Assembly (NCBI GenBank): GCA_007570785.1
Contig: ML664183.1
Coordinates: 13,703,778-13,767,777, forward strand
Direction of reading: 5' to 3'
DNA: 64,000 nt
DNA from: Antilocapra americana
Taxonomy: Eukaryota > Chordata > Mammalia > Artiodactyla > Antilocapridae
Positions 46,471 to 57,975 of this stretch are shown here, one piece after another; the first letter of the stretch is position 1, and each line of letters starts with the position of its first letter. The translations under genes and the position numbers were made by a program. A model generated the notes under the pieces. It saw only the letters and a list, made by a program, of their open reading frames with translations. It had not been told where the DNA came from and did not search any database.

Positions 46471-47430
46471 CCTTTACCCTTTAGACTTTAAAAAAAATTT
46501 AAAGCAACATGTATATGAGAATCCTTATTCCATTCCTGTATCCCACTCCAAGCCTGGCCCAGAGTGGCAAGTTAGGTGTCAAAGAAGAATTAATAGCCAG
46601 CGACAGTTACTATATGTAGAACTTGTTAATTAAGGGGGAAAAAGATAACCATTGCTGGAAAAAAAGAATCGCTGTTTATTACAAAAAAAAAAAACCCTGA
46701 GTGGTGACATAATTTGTGTTGGGATAGATATTTTGTTTAGGCAAATATATAGCAGGTCACTTTGGGAGTTAGGCTTGGTCTGAAAGGTGGGAGAAACAAT
46801 ACACAGAGAGAGAAGGCTGAATTTCTCTGCAAAATAAATTAAGGAAAGTGTGGGGTTTCTCAGGGGCAAACTAGCAGACTGAAGGCAAATGTCTCAGGTC
46901 AGTGAAAGAAGGCAAAAGTGAGGGGAGAGACCCAAGGTGATGGCAAGGTCAGTCCTGAGGAGGAGCCGCTGCGACAGAGAAGGACAGTGCGGTCTAGGGT
47001 TGTTCCAGCTCTTCTTAGGTTTCTTGCCTAAGTTCTCAGTTTCAGAGAGCAATTAGTAAAAGGTACAATTTTAACTCAATAAAACTAGCAACACCTGAAA
47101 TGCGGGAAGATGAAAAGAAATGAGCTGTAAAAGCATTCTTAATTAACAATATTTCTTCCCATTTGCAGTTTTGCTACCGTGTATCTAGGTATGACTTCAT
47201 TCATCCTTATTTGGGACACTGTACTTCATTATTCTGAGGACTTATATCTTTAACTCTGAAAAACTTTCTCAGATTTGATCTTTTTCAAATTCCCTCTCGT
47301 ATCTCAGTTCTTTCTACTTTGTCTTTCTGGAACACCTCTTTGACAATGTTGAACTTTAGCTGAGATTGGTGTTTCCAGAAAGCAGGAATGGTTAAGAAAT
47401 CCCCTCAATTCTTTTGTGTTCTGGAAAAGC

Positions 47431-47474
47431 TGACGTCAAAGGACCAACCTGCCCTTGTATCCTCTGCTATAAAA
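47431..47474 (+). promoter_or_regulatory. Candidate CRE plus TATA box
   Basis: TGACGTCA at 47431-47438 is a perfect palindromic cAMP-response element, and TATAAAA lies at 47468-47474, 37 bases downstream start to start. This spacing fits a core promoter reading rightward with a start at about 47495-47500. No open frame or annotated element follows. The arrangement may be a relic LTR promoter or chance. Confidence 0.3.
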
Positions 47475-47696
47475 CCCATTTCTTTCCTTCCTTATGGGTT
47501 CCCAAAATACTCTCGATGATTCTCTTGTTTACTTGACTCAATAGGATCCCAAGTCCCCTTCTTTTTCACGGAGACAGGCCTCATCAATGAACGCTCATCT
47601 ATTGCGATAGCCTGTTTAACATCGTCTCTTTAACTTCCTGGTTCACTTTGTCTTTGATACATTAAAAACATATAGGATTAACCTTCTTATTCATTT

Positions 47697-47755
47697 CTCC
47701 ATATTTCTACTCCTATTTCATATTTCTACTCCATATTTCTACTCCTATTTCCCCC
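47697..47755 (+). repeat. Short imperfect tandem repeat, ATATTTCTACTC x3
   Basis: The 12-mer ATATTTCTACTC occurs at 47701, 47720 and 47733 with CTATTTC spacers. A small local duplication without further structure. Confidence 0.8.
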
Positions 47756-47938
47756 TCTTTATCCCTCTGTGCTGCTTTGCATATAATTGGCTAACAGCTA
47801 TACACCAGTTCACTAATTCTCTATTCAGTTCCTATCTTATAAACAGGTTTTCGTTTCTAAGAGTTCTAATTTCTCTTTCTCCCTCTCTGCCTGTTTTTTC
47901 CCACATCCTATCATGTTCTTTCATTATTATGTAATTAT

Positions 47939-48066
47939 TTTCAATACTTTTTTATTGGCCACATTGTGCTCCATGCGGGATGTTAATTCCCTGACCAGAA
48001 ATCAAACCCATGACCTCTGCTTTGAAAGACAGAGTCTTAACCACTGGACCACTAGGGAAGTCCCAA
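47939..48066 (-). mobile_element. CHR-type cetartiodactyl SINE
   Basis: The complement of CHR: 'ccatgcgggatgttaattccctgaccag', 'atcaaacccatgacctctgc', 'gagtcttaaccactggaccactagggaag'. Confidence 0.85.
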
Positions 48067-48311
48067 CACACTTCTCTATAGTCTTATGAATGGCTCTTCT
48101 TTCTTCAGTCCTTAAAAATGCTGCTTCTTCTGATGGTTGCATCTGCCAGTTCTCCCTCACGGTGGATCACTTCCTTGTATAGTGTGTAATGTTCTCCTTG
48201 TGACATTATCTCAGTGTTCCCCCTCCCCCCCCAAATGGTGATTGCTATGGGCTCTGAATTGTAGAAGTATTCTTACAAAACTATTTTGAGTTTGCTTCTG
48301 CTTCAGTCCTA

Positions 48312-48527
48312 GTGAAAGAAAGTGAAAGTGTTAGTTGCTGAGTCCTGCCTTACTCTTTGTGACTCCAGGGACTGTAGCCTGCCAGGCCCCTATGTTCATT
48401 GAATTCTTCAGGCCGGAATAGTGGAGTGGGTTGCCTTTCCAAGGGATCTTCTCTACCCAGGGATCAAACCCAGATCTCCTGCATTGCAGGCAGACTCTTT
48501 ACTGTTTGAGCTACCAGGGAAGCCCTC
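48312..48527 (-). mobile_element. Bov-tA SINE, near full length
   Basis: A minus-strand copy from tail (GAAAGTGTTAGTTGCTGAGT) to head (TTTGAGCTACCAGGGAAGCC). No clear target duplication was found. Confidence 0.93.
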
Positions 48528-49237
48528 AATTGTAGCAGTTTCACTAATGTTAGCATTAGTTTATCACGTTGGTTTCTGGTAATATAAGGACAGCAGAATG
48601 TGGAACCTTATATCCTTATGTTGTACAGCTTTGATTTTTCATGAGTTATGAACATTTTTTCCACCCAGACCTCTGATTACTTTCAGGATCTATTGGCAAG
48701 ACTACTGGGGGGGGGTGGATTTTTCCACCCCATATTCATGGATGGGATAGCTTTTCAAAATTCTCAGCCTTTTTGACTAGAGGCCTCTTCATGTGATCTT
48801 CCTATATACGTAGGATTTTGAAATGATCTCTCAATAAAAACAAAACTCAATCTGTTACAATCAGGCTTAATTTGTCAGTAGTCTTCTGAGGATCTCTAGA
48901 CAATTTCCACATTTCTCCTGTTATCATAATATGGGAATGTGTCATGCAGATAAACCTTGATTTCCAGTATAATCCCTCTTCTGTTAACTGAGTTTCGGGA
49001 GATGTTGACCCAGTTGGAGACAGCAGTGCTGAGACCAAACTCAAATTTTCTAAGAATAAACAGTGGAGGAAGAACCTCCATAGGGGGAGGAAATTTTGAA
49101 CTTTATAACTAAAGTCCCCAAAAGTTCCCCTTCTAATTTCTGCTGCTACTACCATGTTGGCTGTGTGGACACACACCCTTCACTTAAGACAGGAAAGAAA
49201 AACAATCAAGGACAAAATGAGGCAAGGAATGAAGTTA
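48528..49237. other. Non-repeat sequence, no gene recognised
   Basis: A 109-codon minus-strand frame (48847-49176) has no recognisable domain. A G-rich run lies near 48708-48718. Confidence 0.4.
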
Positions 49238-49315
49238 TTACAAGAAGACTCCATGCTCCCAGTACAGGGGGCCTGGGTTCAATCCCTGGTCAGGGAACTA
49301 GATCCCATTTTAAGT
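49238..49315 (+). mobile_element. CHR-type SINE fragment
   Basis: 'aagactccatgctcccagtacagggggcctgggttcaatccctggtcagggaactagatccca' matches the CHR tRNA-Glu-like head, including the B-box GGTTCAATCCC. Confidence 0.75.
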
Positions 49316-51204
49316 AAAGTACATCTCAAATATTGAATGGGTTGTAATTATAGTAAATGATTAATTCAAGTATAGCTGAGAATTCTGGGTTTCTGTTTTG
49401 CTAAATCTTGCAAAACTACCCAATAAACAATACAAGTTCTGGCACTGCATGAAATAGGAAAGCCTCCTCAGCTGATGTTGCTGGCCTTTGATAAGGTTCT
49501 TAGAGCAGGTCTCAGTTATTAGTTGAAGTCATGATGAAGGTAAGAGAGTCACTGATTGCAAATTGGCCTGAGTGCAGGGGAGTATCCGGTGATGGGGAAG
49601 AGGAGGAATAACGTGAACCAGAGAGAAAGAGAGAGAATTATCTGGGAAGCTTTCAGTTCTTTTTAAAATATTCTGTGCTACTCAGTTATCTTACAACAAG
49701 TATGTATTCCTTTGAAAAAGAATTATAATTAAAACTAATTTTTAAAAAAAATTTAAAGTTTGTATTAAAGTAATATATGGGAAGAGTATACTAGTTATTG
49801 GTTTATAGCTCACAAATGAATTTTTGAGTTTATGTGAATTAAAATAGTGTTAATGTTTTAACCGGAATCAGAATGGAGCAGCTAGACTTTGAAAGCCTTT
49901 TATTTCTCTCACCTTTCCCAGAATCCTTACCTCCTCTTAGAGACCTTGATGCCTCCCCAGTTCCCAGGATTTTGCTCATCTAAATCACTGAAGTATTTAT
50001 TTTTGGACCATTTTATATCAATTCTCAAATGCTAGTTTGAATCAGATCTATTTTGATACAAAGATGTGCCCTGTCATCTCAGTTATACCCCACTCCCTAG
50101 CATTGTTCTCAATAGTTCAGTGAGTTTTAAATGATAATGGTGATGACTGGCATTGATGGATAGTATATAGAATTAGCTCCTTAGGTAGCTCTTGGATAGT
50201 CCAAGTTTGATTCTAGTTGAGTCAAACAGAGAGAATTTTCTCTTAGTTTCTTTGAGCCCTAGGATTGTTTCTGTTCTAATAGGACATGAGGCAAAGCCAT
50301 GGGTTTGGCTGTCCATATAATTCCTCCATTGTTTCCAATGCCAGTCTCCCATATTCCCCAACCTCTTGTGGGAAAATTGTTTCTGATGGAGTAATAAGGT
50401 GATTTCAAAACACTTGAGGCTCATTTAGAAAGCATTGTATCCAGAGAACCAAAAGCTGTAGACCAGTTGAACCTTTGGATAATGATTGTTACAGACCTGT
50501 TGTTTGATTTTCAAAGATGTATTGTTGCCTTTAAGACTTAAGCAGAAAATCAATACAATTGGAAGCAATTCTAGTTGGCTTTCTCACCACAGCATCCCCC
50601 TTCCTTTGGAAGATAAACAGCCTCTAATAAAAATGCATTAAAATTTTTCATCTTAAAAATTTCAAGAGGATTCTTCAGTTCTATTTTCATACAAACTCAC
50701 TCAAAGTTTTATTCTACATTTAAAATTTCAGATCCTATATTTGAATTGGCATAAAGACTATCAGGAATTGGGTTATCTCCATACTCCTCAGTTCTTTTGG
50801 ATTATTAATTGAGATCAGGGGTTTACCCTAACCCTGATTATATATTAATAAAGTATCTTCACAGCATAGAGTTTGGAGGATACTCAGGGATAGGCCATTT
50901 TCAGCACAGCAGCACAGAGACTCTTGCTGTCATTCATAACCCATTATATGATTCCTAGACAGGAGCAATTTTCTTTCACAGAGCTACTTGCCTTGACATA
51001 CCTCTCTAATCAGATTTATTTTATAAATCTAGGAGACCTTTTCTTCTAGTGATAAGAAAGAATGTTTTCCATAGAGTTCTGCTGTTGGTTAAACCCCTCA
51101 ACTCCTATTGAAATCAAATAGGTTTTCTGTAGAGAAATTGACAGAAGTTATATTTGTTTGAATCTTTTCAAGAACAACAATTCTTTCTATGTATTCTCAC
51201 AGCC
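49316..51204. other. About 1.9 kb without recognised repeats or genes
   Basis: AT-rich. The longest frame is 83 codons on the minus strand (50173-50424), without a domain. Two CCCTAA units at 50826-50836 are too few to be called telomeric. Confidence 0.4.
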
Positions 51205-51422
51205 TCAGGAGTCAGGCTGCTTGGATCCAGGTATACCTCTGAAACTTATCAGTTCCTTGTCCTTTTGGTGAGCTACTTAATTTCTTTTGTTTCTTCCTCA
51301 AACAGGGATTATAATAGAACCAACTTCATAGAGATGTGATGAGGATTAAAGGAAATAATGAAAGTAAAGTGCTTAGCACTTTGCATGGCACTTAACCCAG
51401 TAAAGGCTCAAGAGATGGAATT
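51205..51422 (+). mobile_element. MIR SINE
   Basis: 'agtcaggctgcttggatcc', 'ttttggtgagctacttaatttc', 'caaacagggattataatagaaccaactt' and 'gtgcttagcactttgcatggcacttaacccag' follow the MIR order. Confidence 0.85.
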
Positions 51423-52756
51423 GCTGCTTTCGCTGTATTTGGCTTCTTGTTCAAATCCATAGAGTTTTTAAAATTTCAGAGAAATTCTACAGTTACAGAG
51501 AACTGTTATGAAATCCATTAAACCTCTGCCCTCAGAAACACTCATATTTCTGTTAAGGCCTTACTCTTTCACCAAATAATTTGCAGTTGTTTCTTCTCAC
51601 TGGTATCCCACAAATCAGATCATCCCCTTCTCCATTTCTGACAACCAAATATGGCAAAACTCCTCAGAAAACTGGAAAGCAGACGTAAAAGGGAATGATA
51701 CCAAAATAAACTAAATAATCTTTGTCCCATTTCCAAGTATTTCTGGCAACTCAAGACTAGTGTTAATACCCGTTGAACTGAGTGTGTTCTGAGAGGTACT
51801 GGGAAATGCTTATTTTCACAATGAGTTGAAATTTTCATCTCCATAGGCTATATTCACATTAAACACTATGACTTTAGGGTGAGCGGTTGGTATTCTCCCA
51901 AGATTAGCCTTCGTGTTAAAAGAGGCTGAGAAATTATTGTGAAAGCTTTTTCACCTAGGTCGATTCCAGGCAAGATACAACCTGGGGGTATATAAAAGTA
52001 TTCTGAGTCAGGGAGCAGAGAGCAAGTCTTTGTATGACCACAGAAGTTAGATGTGCCAACTGATAATCACTAACAATAACTAATAAGCACCCCTGGAAAA
52101 TTATCCCAAACAAATACGTGACAGGGCTTATGTCATATGGCCCAGCAGGCATGTGAAGCCTGTCAGGTCCTAGGGCAATTATCCTAGATGAAGAAACCAA
52201 TGGTACAGCTGCAGCTCTTAATAGTCATATTTCCCAAGCAATGAGCAGTGTTGTCCTATCATATAAAATTTTGAGAATTCAGTGGATTTGTTGGCTGTGA
52301 CCAATGAAAATTTCTGGATTTATTGTTAAGAGGCAAATCAAAATATGCAGTAAATGCTATCCACAAATGGGCAGTGAATGTCATGTACCACTGTACTTGT
52401 TGGCCCTGGGTGATTTATCTACTAGTGAGTTTGAGAGAACTGAGTATGTATAATTCAGCCCTTTCCTCTTACTTAAGTATTTGGGATCTGCCTTTATGCA
52501 GAGATGTCCTATATGTTATAAATTATACAAGGGAGCCCTTCCTCCCCTGGAGGCCTGCAGACTTTTAGCTCAACCTATGACTGAGTGGGTTAGTTTAATT
52601 CTGGGATGCAGTATTAGAAAGTCTCCTGTAGCCACAGAGCTGAACCTCATTCTCCAAACAGCTTGCTCCTTTTGGCCTCTATCTTGAGTCTTTTCCTCAA
52701 CTGATTCTAAACTTGGGCAGAGAGAAAGAGTACTACTTATGGACTCTTTAGCACCA
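51423..52756. other. Non-repeat sequence, no gene recognised
   Basis: Nothing identifiable. Frames of 60-81 codons between 51620 and 52764 have no recognisable motif. Confidence 0.4.
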
Positions 52757-54430
52757 ACTTTCATTTATTGAGCAACTACAATATGCCAGTTTCTCTGATC
52801 ACATCACCTTATTCGACCCTCTGTATGCTGGTGAGTTTTGCATTCTTATCCCCATTTTACAGAAGAACCAAGGTCAGAGACATCTGTTGTTGTTGTTCAG
52901 TTAGTTGCTAAGTCGTGTCTGACTCTTTATGACCCCATGGACTGCTCATACCAGGCTTCCTTGTCCTTCACTGTATCCCAGCGTTTACTCAAACTCCTAT
53001 CCATTGACGCAGTGATGCCATCCAAACATCTCATCCTCTGTCACCTTCTTCTCCTTTTGCCTTCACTCTTTCCCAGCATCAGGGTCTTTTCCAAATGAGT
53101 CGGCTTTTCGCATCAGGAGGCCAAAGTTTTGGAGCTCCAACTTCAGCATCAGTCCTTCCAATGAATATTCAGGGTTGATTTCCTTTAGGATTGACTGGTT
53201 TGATCTCCTTGCAGTCCAAGGGACTCTCAAGAGCCTACTCCAGCACAAACAATTCGAAAGCATCAATTCTTTGGTGCTCAGCCTTCTTTATGGTACAACT
53301 CTCACATCCTAACACGACTGCTGGAACAACCATAGCTTTACTATTCGGACCTTTGTCAGCAAAGTAATGTCTCTGCTTTTTACTATGCTGTCTAGGTTGG
53401 TCATAGCTTTTCTTCCATAGAGCAGGAGTCTTTTAATTTCATGGCTGCAGTCACCATCTGCAGTGACTTTGGAGCCCAAGAAAATAAAGTCTGTCACTGC
53501 TTCCACTTTTTCTCCATCTATTTGCCATGAAGTGATGGGACTGGATGTTATGATCTTAATGTTTTGAATGTTGAGTTTTAAGCCAGCTTTTTCACTCTCC
53601 TCTTTTGCTTTCATGAAGAGGCTCTTTGATTCCTCTTCACTTTCTGCCATTTAGAATGGTGTCATCTGCTTATCTGAAGTTATTGATATTTCTCCCGGCA
53701 ATCTTGATTCCAGCTTGAGCTTCATGCAGCCTGGCATTTTGCATGATGTGCTCTGCATATAAATTAAATAAACAGAGTGACAGTATACAGCCTTGACATA
53801 CTCCTTTCCCAATTTTGAACCAGTCATTCCATGTCCAATACTAACCGCTGCTTCTTGACCTTCATACAGGTTTCTCAGGAAACAGGTAAAGTAGTCCAGC
53901 AGTCTCATCTCTTTAAGAATTTTCCACTGTTTGTTGTGATCCACACAGTCAAAGTCTTTAACATAGGCAGTGAAGCAGAAGTAGATGTTTTTCTGGAATT
54001 CCCTTGCATTTTCTGTGATCCAGTGGATGTTGGCAATTTGATCTCTAATTCCTCTGCCTTTTCTTTCTTTCTTTTTTTTTTTTATTGTTCCTCAGGCATG
54101 GTTCTTTATTTTTTTTTTATTTTTTTCTATATATATATATTTTTTTATTATTGTTTTTGCCATACATTGTCATGATATCACCATGGGTTTACATATGCTT
54201 CCCCTCCGGGTCCCCCCTCCCTCCTCCCTACCCCCCGGGAAATCTCGCTGCACCAGTCCCGAGCATCAATCCTGGGCTGGCGATTGATTAGACACATGAC
54301 AATTAACATGCTTCAATGCCCTTCTCCCATCTCATCCCACCCTTACCCTCATCCACAAGGTCCACAAGTCTATTCTATACATCTGCGTTCCTTTTGTTGT
54401 CTCCCATGTTGGGTTCTCATTACTGTCTTT

Positions 54431-54925
54431 CTAAATTCCATATATATGTGTTAATATACTGTATTGTTGTTTTTGCTTCTGGCTTACTTCACTCTGGATA
54501 ATGGGCTCCAGTTTCGTCCATCTGAGTAGAATTGCTTCAAATGAATTTTTTTTTAATGCTGAGTAATATTCCATTGTGTATATATACCACAGCTTTCTTA
54601 TCCATTCGTCAGTTGATGGGCATCTAGGTTGCTTCCATGTCCTGGCTATTGTAAACAATGCAGCGATGAACATTGGGGTGCACGTGGCTCTTTCAATTCT
54701 GGTTTCCTCGGTGTATATGCCCAGCAGTGGGATTGCCGGGTCATATGGCAGGTCTATTTGCAGCTTTTTAAGGAACCTCCACACTGTTTTCCATAGTGGC
54801 TGTACTAGTTTGCATTCCCACCAACAGTGTAAGAGGGTTCCCTTTTCTCCACATCCTCTCCAGCATTTATTGCTTGTAGACTTTTGGATGGCAGCCATTC
54901 TGACTGGTGTAAAGTGGTACCTCAT
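54431..54925 (-). pseudogene. L1 ORF2 C-terminus, open frame
   Basis: 164 codons are uninterrupted up to the natural stop. The frame contains the L1 ORF2 C-terminal zinc-knuckle-like pattern C-X3-C-X7-H-X4-C within [19 protein letters not shown], followed by the [12 protein letters not shown] and [15 protein letters not shown] stretches typical of L1. In a full element this region ends the endonuclease/reverse-transcriptase protein. Here the upstream domains are absent, so the copy is dead, but the lack of stops shows that the insertion is young. Confidence 0.92.
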
Positions 54926-54928
54926 TGT

Positions 54929-55328
54929 NNNNNNNNNNNNNNNNNNNNNNNNNNNNNNNNNNNNNNNNNNNNNNNNNNNNNNNNNNNNNNNNNNNNNNNN
55001 NNNNNNNNNNNNNNNNNNNNNNNNNNNNNNNNNNNNNNNNNNNNNNNNNNNNNNNNNNNNNNNNNNNNNNNNNNNNNNNNNNNNNNNNNNNNNNNNNNNN
55101 NNNNNNNNNNNNNNNNNNNNNNNNNNNNNNNNNNNNNNNNNNNNNNNNNNNNNNNNNNNNNNNNNNNNNNNNNNNNNNNNNNNNNNNNNNNNNNNNNNNN
55201 NNNNNNNNNNNNNNNNNNNNNNNNNNNNNNNNNNNNNNNNNNNNNNNNNNNNNNNNNNNNNNNNNNNNNNNNNNNNNNNNNNNNNNNNNNNNNNNNNNNN
55301 NNNNNNNNNNNNNNNNNNNNNNNNNNNN
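54929..55328. other. Assembly gap, 400 N
   Basis: All bases from 54929 to 55328 are N. The round length suggests an estimated or placeholder gap. It lies within the L1 between its two oppositely oriented parts. Confidence 0.99.
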
Positions 55329-55915
55329 CAAGAATATACAATGGAGAAAAGACAACCTCTTTAACAAGTGGTGCTGGGAAAACTGGACAGCCACTTGTAA
55401 AAGAATGAAACTAGATCACTTTCTAACACCATACACAAAGATAAACTCAAAATGGATCAAAGATCTAAGCATAAGACCAGAAACTATAAAACTCCTAGAG
55501 GATAACATAGGCAAAACACTCTCTGCTATAATCCAAAGCGGGATACTCCAAGACCCACCTCCCAGAATATTGGAAATAAAAACACGAATAAACAAATGGG
55601 ACCTAATTAAAATTAAAAGCTTTTGCACAACAAAGGAAACTATAAGCAAGGTGAAAAGACAGCCTTCAGAATGGGAGAAAATAATAGCCAATGAAGCAAC
55701 AGACAAACAATTAATCTCAAAAATTTACAAACAACTCCTGCAGCTCCATTCTAGAAAAATAAACAACCCAATTAAAAAGTGGGCCAAAGAACTTAACAGA
55801 CATTTCTCCAAGGAAGATATAAAAATGGCTAACAAACACATGAAAAGATGCTCAGCATCACTCATTATCAGAGAAATGCAAATCAAAACTACAATGAGGT
55901 ACCACTTTACACCAG
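55329..55915 (+). pseudogene. Inverted L1 ORF2 segment, open frame
   Basis: About 195 codons without a stop on the plus strand, reading [16 protein letters not shown], then [36 protein letters not shown], and [20 protein letters not shown]. This is L1 ORF2 between the reverse transcriptase and the C-terminal motif. It ends at the codons also found at the start of the oppositely oriented 3' part (MRYHFTPV in both). Non-functional because inverted and truncated. Confidence 0.92.
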
Positions 55916-56118
55916 TCCTCTGCCTTTTCTAAACCCAGCTTGAACATCTGGGAGTTCTCAGTTCATGTACTGTTGAAGCCTGGCTTGGAGAATTTTGAGC
56001 ATGACCTTGCTAGGGTGTGAGATGGGTGTGACAGAGACATTTAATGAGTACCAGTAAGGGGTAGCAGAGCTGGATTTTAAGCCCACAGCCTTCTGATTCT
56101 CTTCTCATTCTCTTTCTA

Positions 56119-57404
56119 CTCTGGAGTTAGAGAGTAGAAATTTTTCTAAAAAATTTTTAGGGGCAGCACTTCTTTTTTTTGTATGAAGTGTTTGAAGTCA
56201 AATATGTGAAACAGCAAAAAGAGGCAACATTCTGGTTGTGATGTGCGTGTGGGGCTGAGAGCTACACTCACCTCACCCCTCTGCCCCCCCAGCTCCATTC
56301 TCTGTGGTAACCTCCAGGAGTGTCCAGGGTGGCTTTTCAGAGCACAGTTTGCCAGCATGGCTTCTCTGGATGGCTCGGAGAGCTCTGTGACAAGGTTGCT
56401 CAAGCCGGGGTGCTGCCAAGAAGTGGGTTACCATTCCCAGATGTCAGTCCCAGGGACAGACACCAGGAGCTGCCCCCGAGCAGGAGTCATTCCTGGGAAC
56501 TAGATCCCTGTCTCATGCGCTCTTCGCCTTGGGCTGCCCTGGTCCTGGCCTGCCAGACCGGCAGACGGATCTATGATGACAGCTCAGCTCTGTTTGAACT
56601 GTCCCTCAGGCCAGGCTGGGCCAGTCCTTCCCAAACAAGGGGAGTGCTGAGGAGATGAACAGAAAGGAAGGGCACCGACTCAGGAAGCCTCCCCCTCAGC
56701 TGCACATGGATGGGACATGTTCCTGACAGGAAGGGAAACAAAGCAAGGAAAAACAAATGGTCACATGCCCTTCTTTGCCTTTGTACGACTGAAAGGTCTG
56801 ATTTACAAATCCTGCAAGCCCTCCTGATTGGGGAAAATTTGACTATGTGGAAAGGTTTCCTACTGTTGCCTTGGCTGGACAGAATATTTGTAAGTTCAGA
56901 CTAATTGTTGGAGATTAGTCATGGGGTTGTTGTATGGGGTGAAGTCAGCATGGTGGCTCTATATGGGGGCATCACAAGATTTTCTGTGGATGTTTTTTTC
57001 CCTTTATTTTCTTTTAGAGGAGAATGATTTCTGAGCCTTTCTATTAACCAAGTATTCATTTAGTAACTAAGAAACATCACTTTCTAGAAGCCTCTAGTCA
57101 TTATCCTTCTGACTTTCCTTTTAGAGAGGTCTTGCATTTCTTACCTTAATTAATGAGAGACTGCTTCCTTTCCAGAAGCTGTTTGTGATTTTTAATTTAT
57201 ATTTTGTTGGATTCTCCATGCATACACTCTGGATGTTTTTATTTATGGACTGTGACACTCACTGAGAAGTGCTGGGCTTATATGTCCTTGGGTATGCTTG
57301 GTTTGAAAATGGGCAGAGGTCTCAACTGCCCCCTTCAGGAATACAGAAGAAAAATTCAAGGATTTTCTATAGTTTAATCCACAGTGGCAATTGAACTAGT
57401 TCTT
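56119..57404. other. Non-repeat sequence, part GC-rich
   Basis: 56260-56700 is GC-rich, with overlapping plus-strand frames of 86 and 112 codons (56243-56658) preceded by a splice-acceptor-like CTCTGCCCCCCCAG at about 56279-56292. I recognise no domain and the frames are mutually overlapping, so no gene is called. Confidence 0.4.
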
Positions 57405-57900
57405 ATTAATGTGTAATAAGTCGTACCCCAAATTTAGGAGTTTAAAATAGCCTTTTCATTTTGCTCATGAGTTTGTGAGTCATTTCAAAACAGTTCCAGT
57501 GATCCTCACTAAGGTCCTTCATGTGGTGTTGTCAAATGTCCTCTGGGGCTGAAACTGTCCAAAGCACAACTGGGCTGGATGTCCAGGGTGACTCACACAT
57601 GTGGCTGGCAGCTGATGCTGGCTGTTGACTGAAAACCCAGCTGGGACCGACCAGAAGCCTTTGTGTGTCCCAGGTAGTCAGACTTCTGTGGAGGCAGGTG
57701 CCGACTTCCCACAGTGAGCCTCCTAAGAGAACCAGGTGGAGGCAGCATGGCATTCTCTGGCTTAGCCTCTGGAGGTACACCGTGTCATTTCTGCTGCATT
57801 CTGTTGGTTATAGTCGAGACACTCAGATAGACCCGGGTTCAAGGGGAAGGGACATAGACCACATGCCTTAATGAGAAGAGTGTCAAGGAATTTTCATTTG
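57405..57900 (+). repeat. Old mammalian repeat, LTR-like, unassigned
   Basis: 'taataagtcgtaccccaaatttaggagtttaaaatagcc', 'atgtggctggcagctgatgc' and 'acccgggttcaaggggaagggacatagaccac' are recurrent in an old dispersed mammalian repeat. The family is not assigned. Confidence 0.4.
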
Positions 57901-57975
57901 CTATACACACTCTCCAGAATGACTGAGCCCAAAGAGAATTAGACTACTGTTCCCCTTCACTGATTTTCAAATCTG

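Larger units (their letters stand above)
46483..47938. other. Non-repeat sequence, possible decayed LTR
   Basis: No gene. The part around 47340-47660 has promoter-like features listed separately. An old endogenous-retroviral LTR is possible but not shown. Confidence 0.35.
54065..55915 (-). mobile_element. Young L1-BT with 5' inversion (twin priming)
   Basis: The 3' part (54065-54928, minus strand) has the poly-A as a T-rich run at the left, the 3' UTR and the ORF2 end. The 5' part (55329-55915) is L1 ORF2 sequence in the opposite, plus orientation and ends where the 3' part begins. The duplication TCCTCTGCCTTTTCT at 54050-54064 and 55916-55930 (15 bases, perfect) encloses both, so this is one insertion event. 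The inner junction is hidden by the N gap. Confidence 0.9.
52884..56031 (-). mobile_element. BovB LINE in a MIR, itself split by L1
   Basis: BovB pieces at 52884-54064 and 55931-56031 form one minus-strand copy of about 1.3 kb. Flanked by CAGAGACAT at 52875-52883 and 56032-56040, a perfect 9-base target duplication. The frame 53309-53650 keeps the region after the catalytic box, whose tyrosine codon has become TAA (stop then ADD). The motif-A segment at about 53940 has no 4-base deletion. Confidence 0.95.
52757..56118 (-). mobile_element. MIR SINE, split by the BovB/L1 nest
   Basis: The left part (52757-52883) reads 'tttattgagcaactacaatatgccag' and 'cttatccccattttacagaagaacc'. The right part (56032-56118) reads 'ggtagcagagctggattttaagcccacagcc'. 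These are consecutive pieces of one minus-strand MIR, 3.1 kb apart because of the later insertion. Confidence 0.8.

Noticed and set aside
50821..50838. Telomere-like CCCTAA repeat
   Set aside because: Only two units are present, far below an interstitial telomeric array.
54576..55932. Open frames of 174-335 codons across 54576-55932
   Set aside because: They run through the 400 N, so most of each frame is unknown sequence. Only the L1 ORF2 parts on either side are real.
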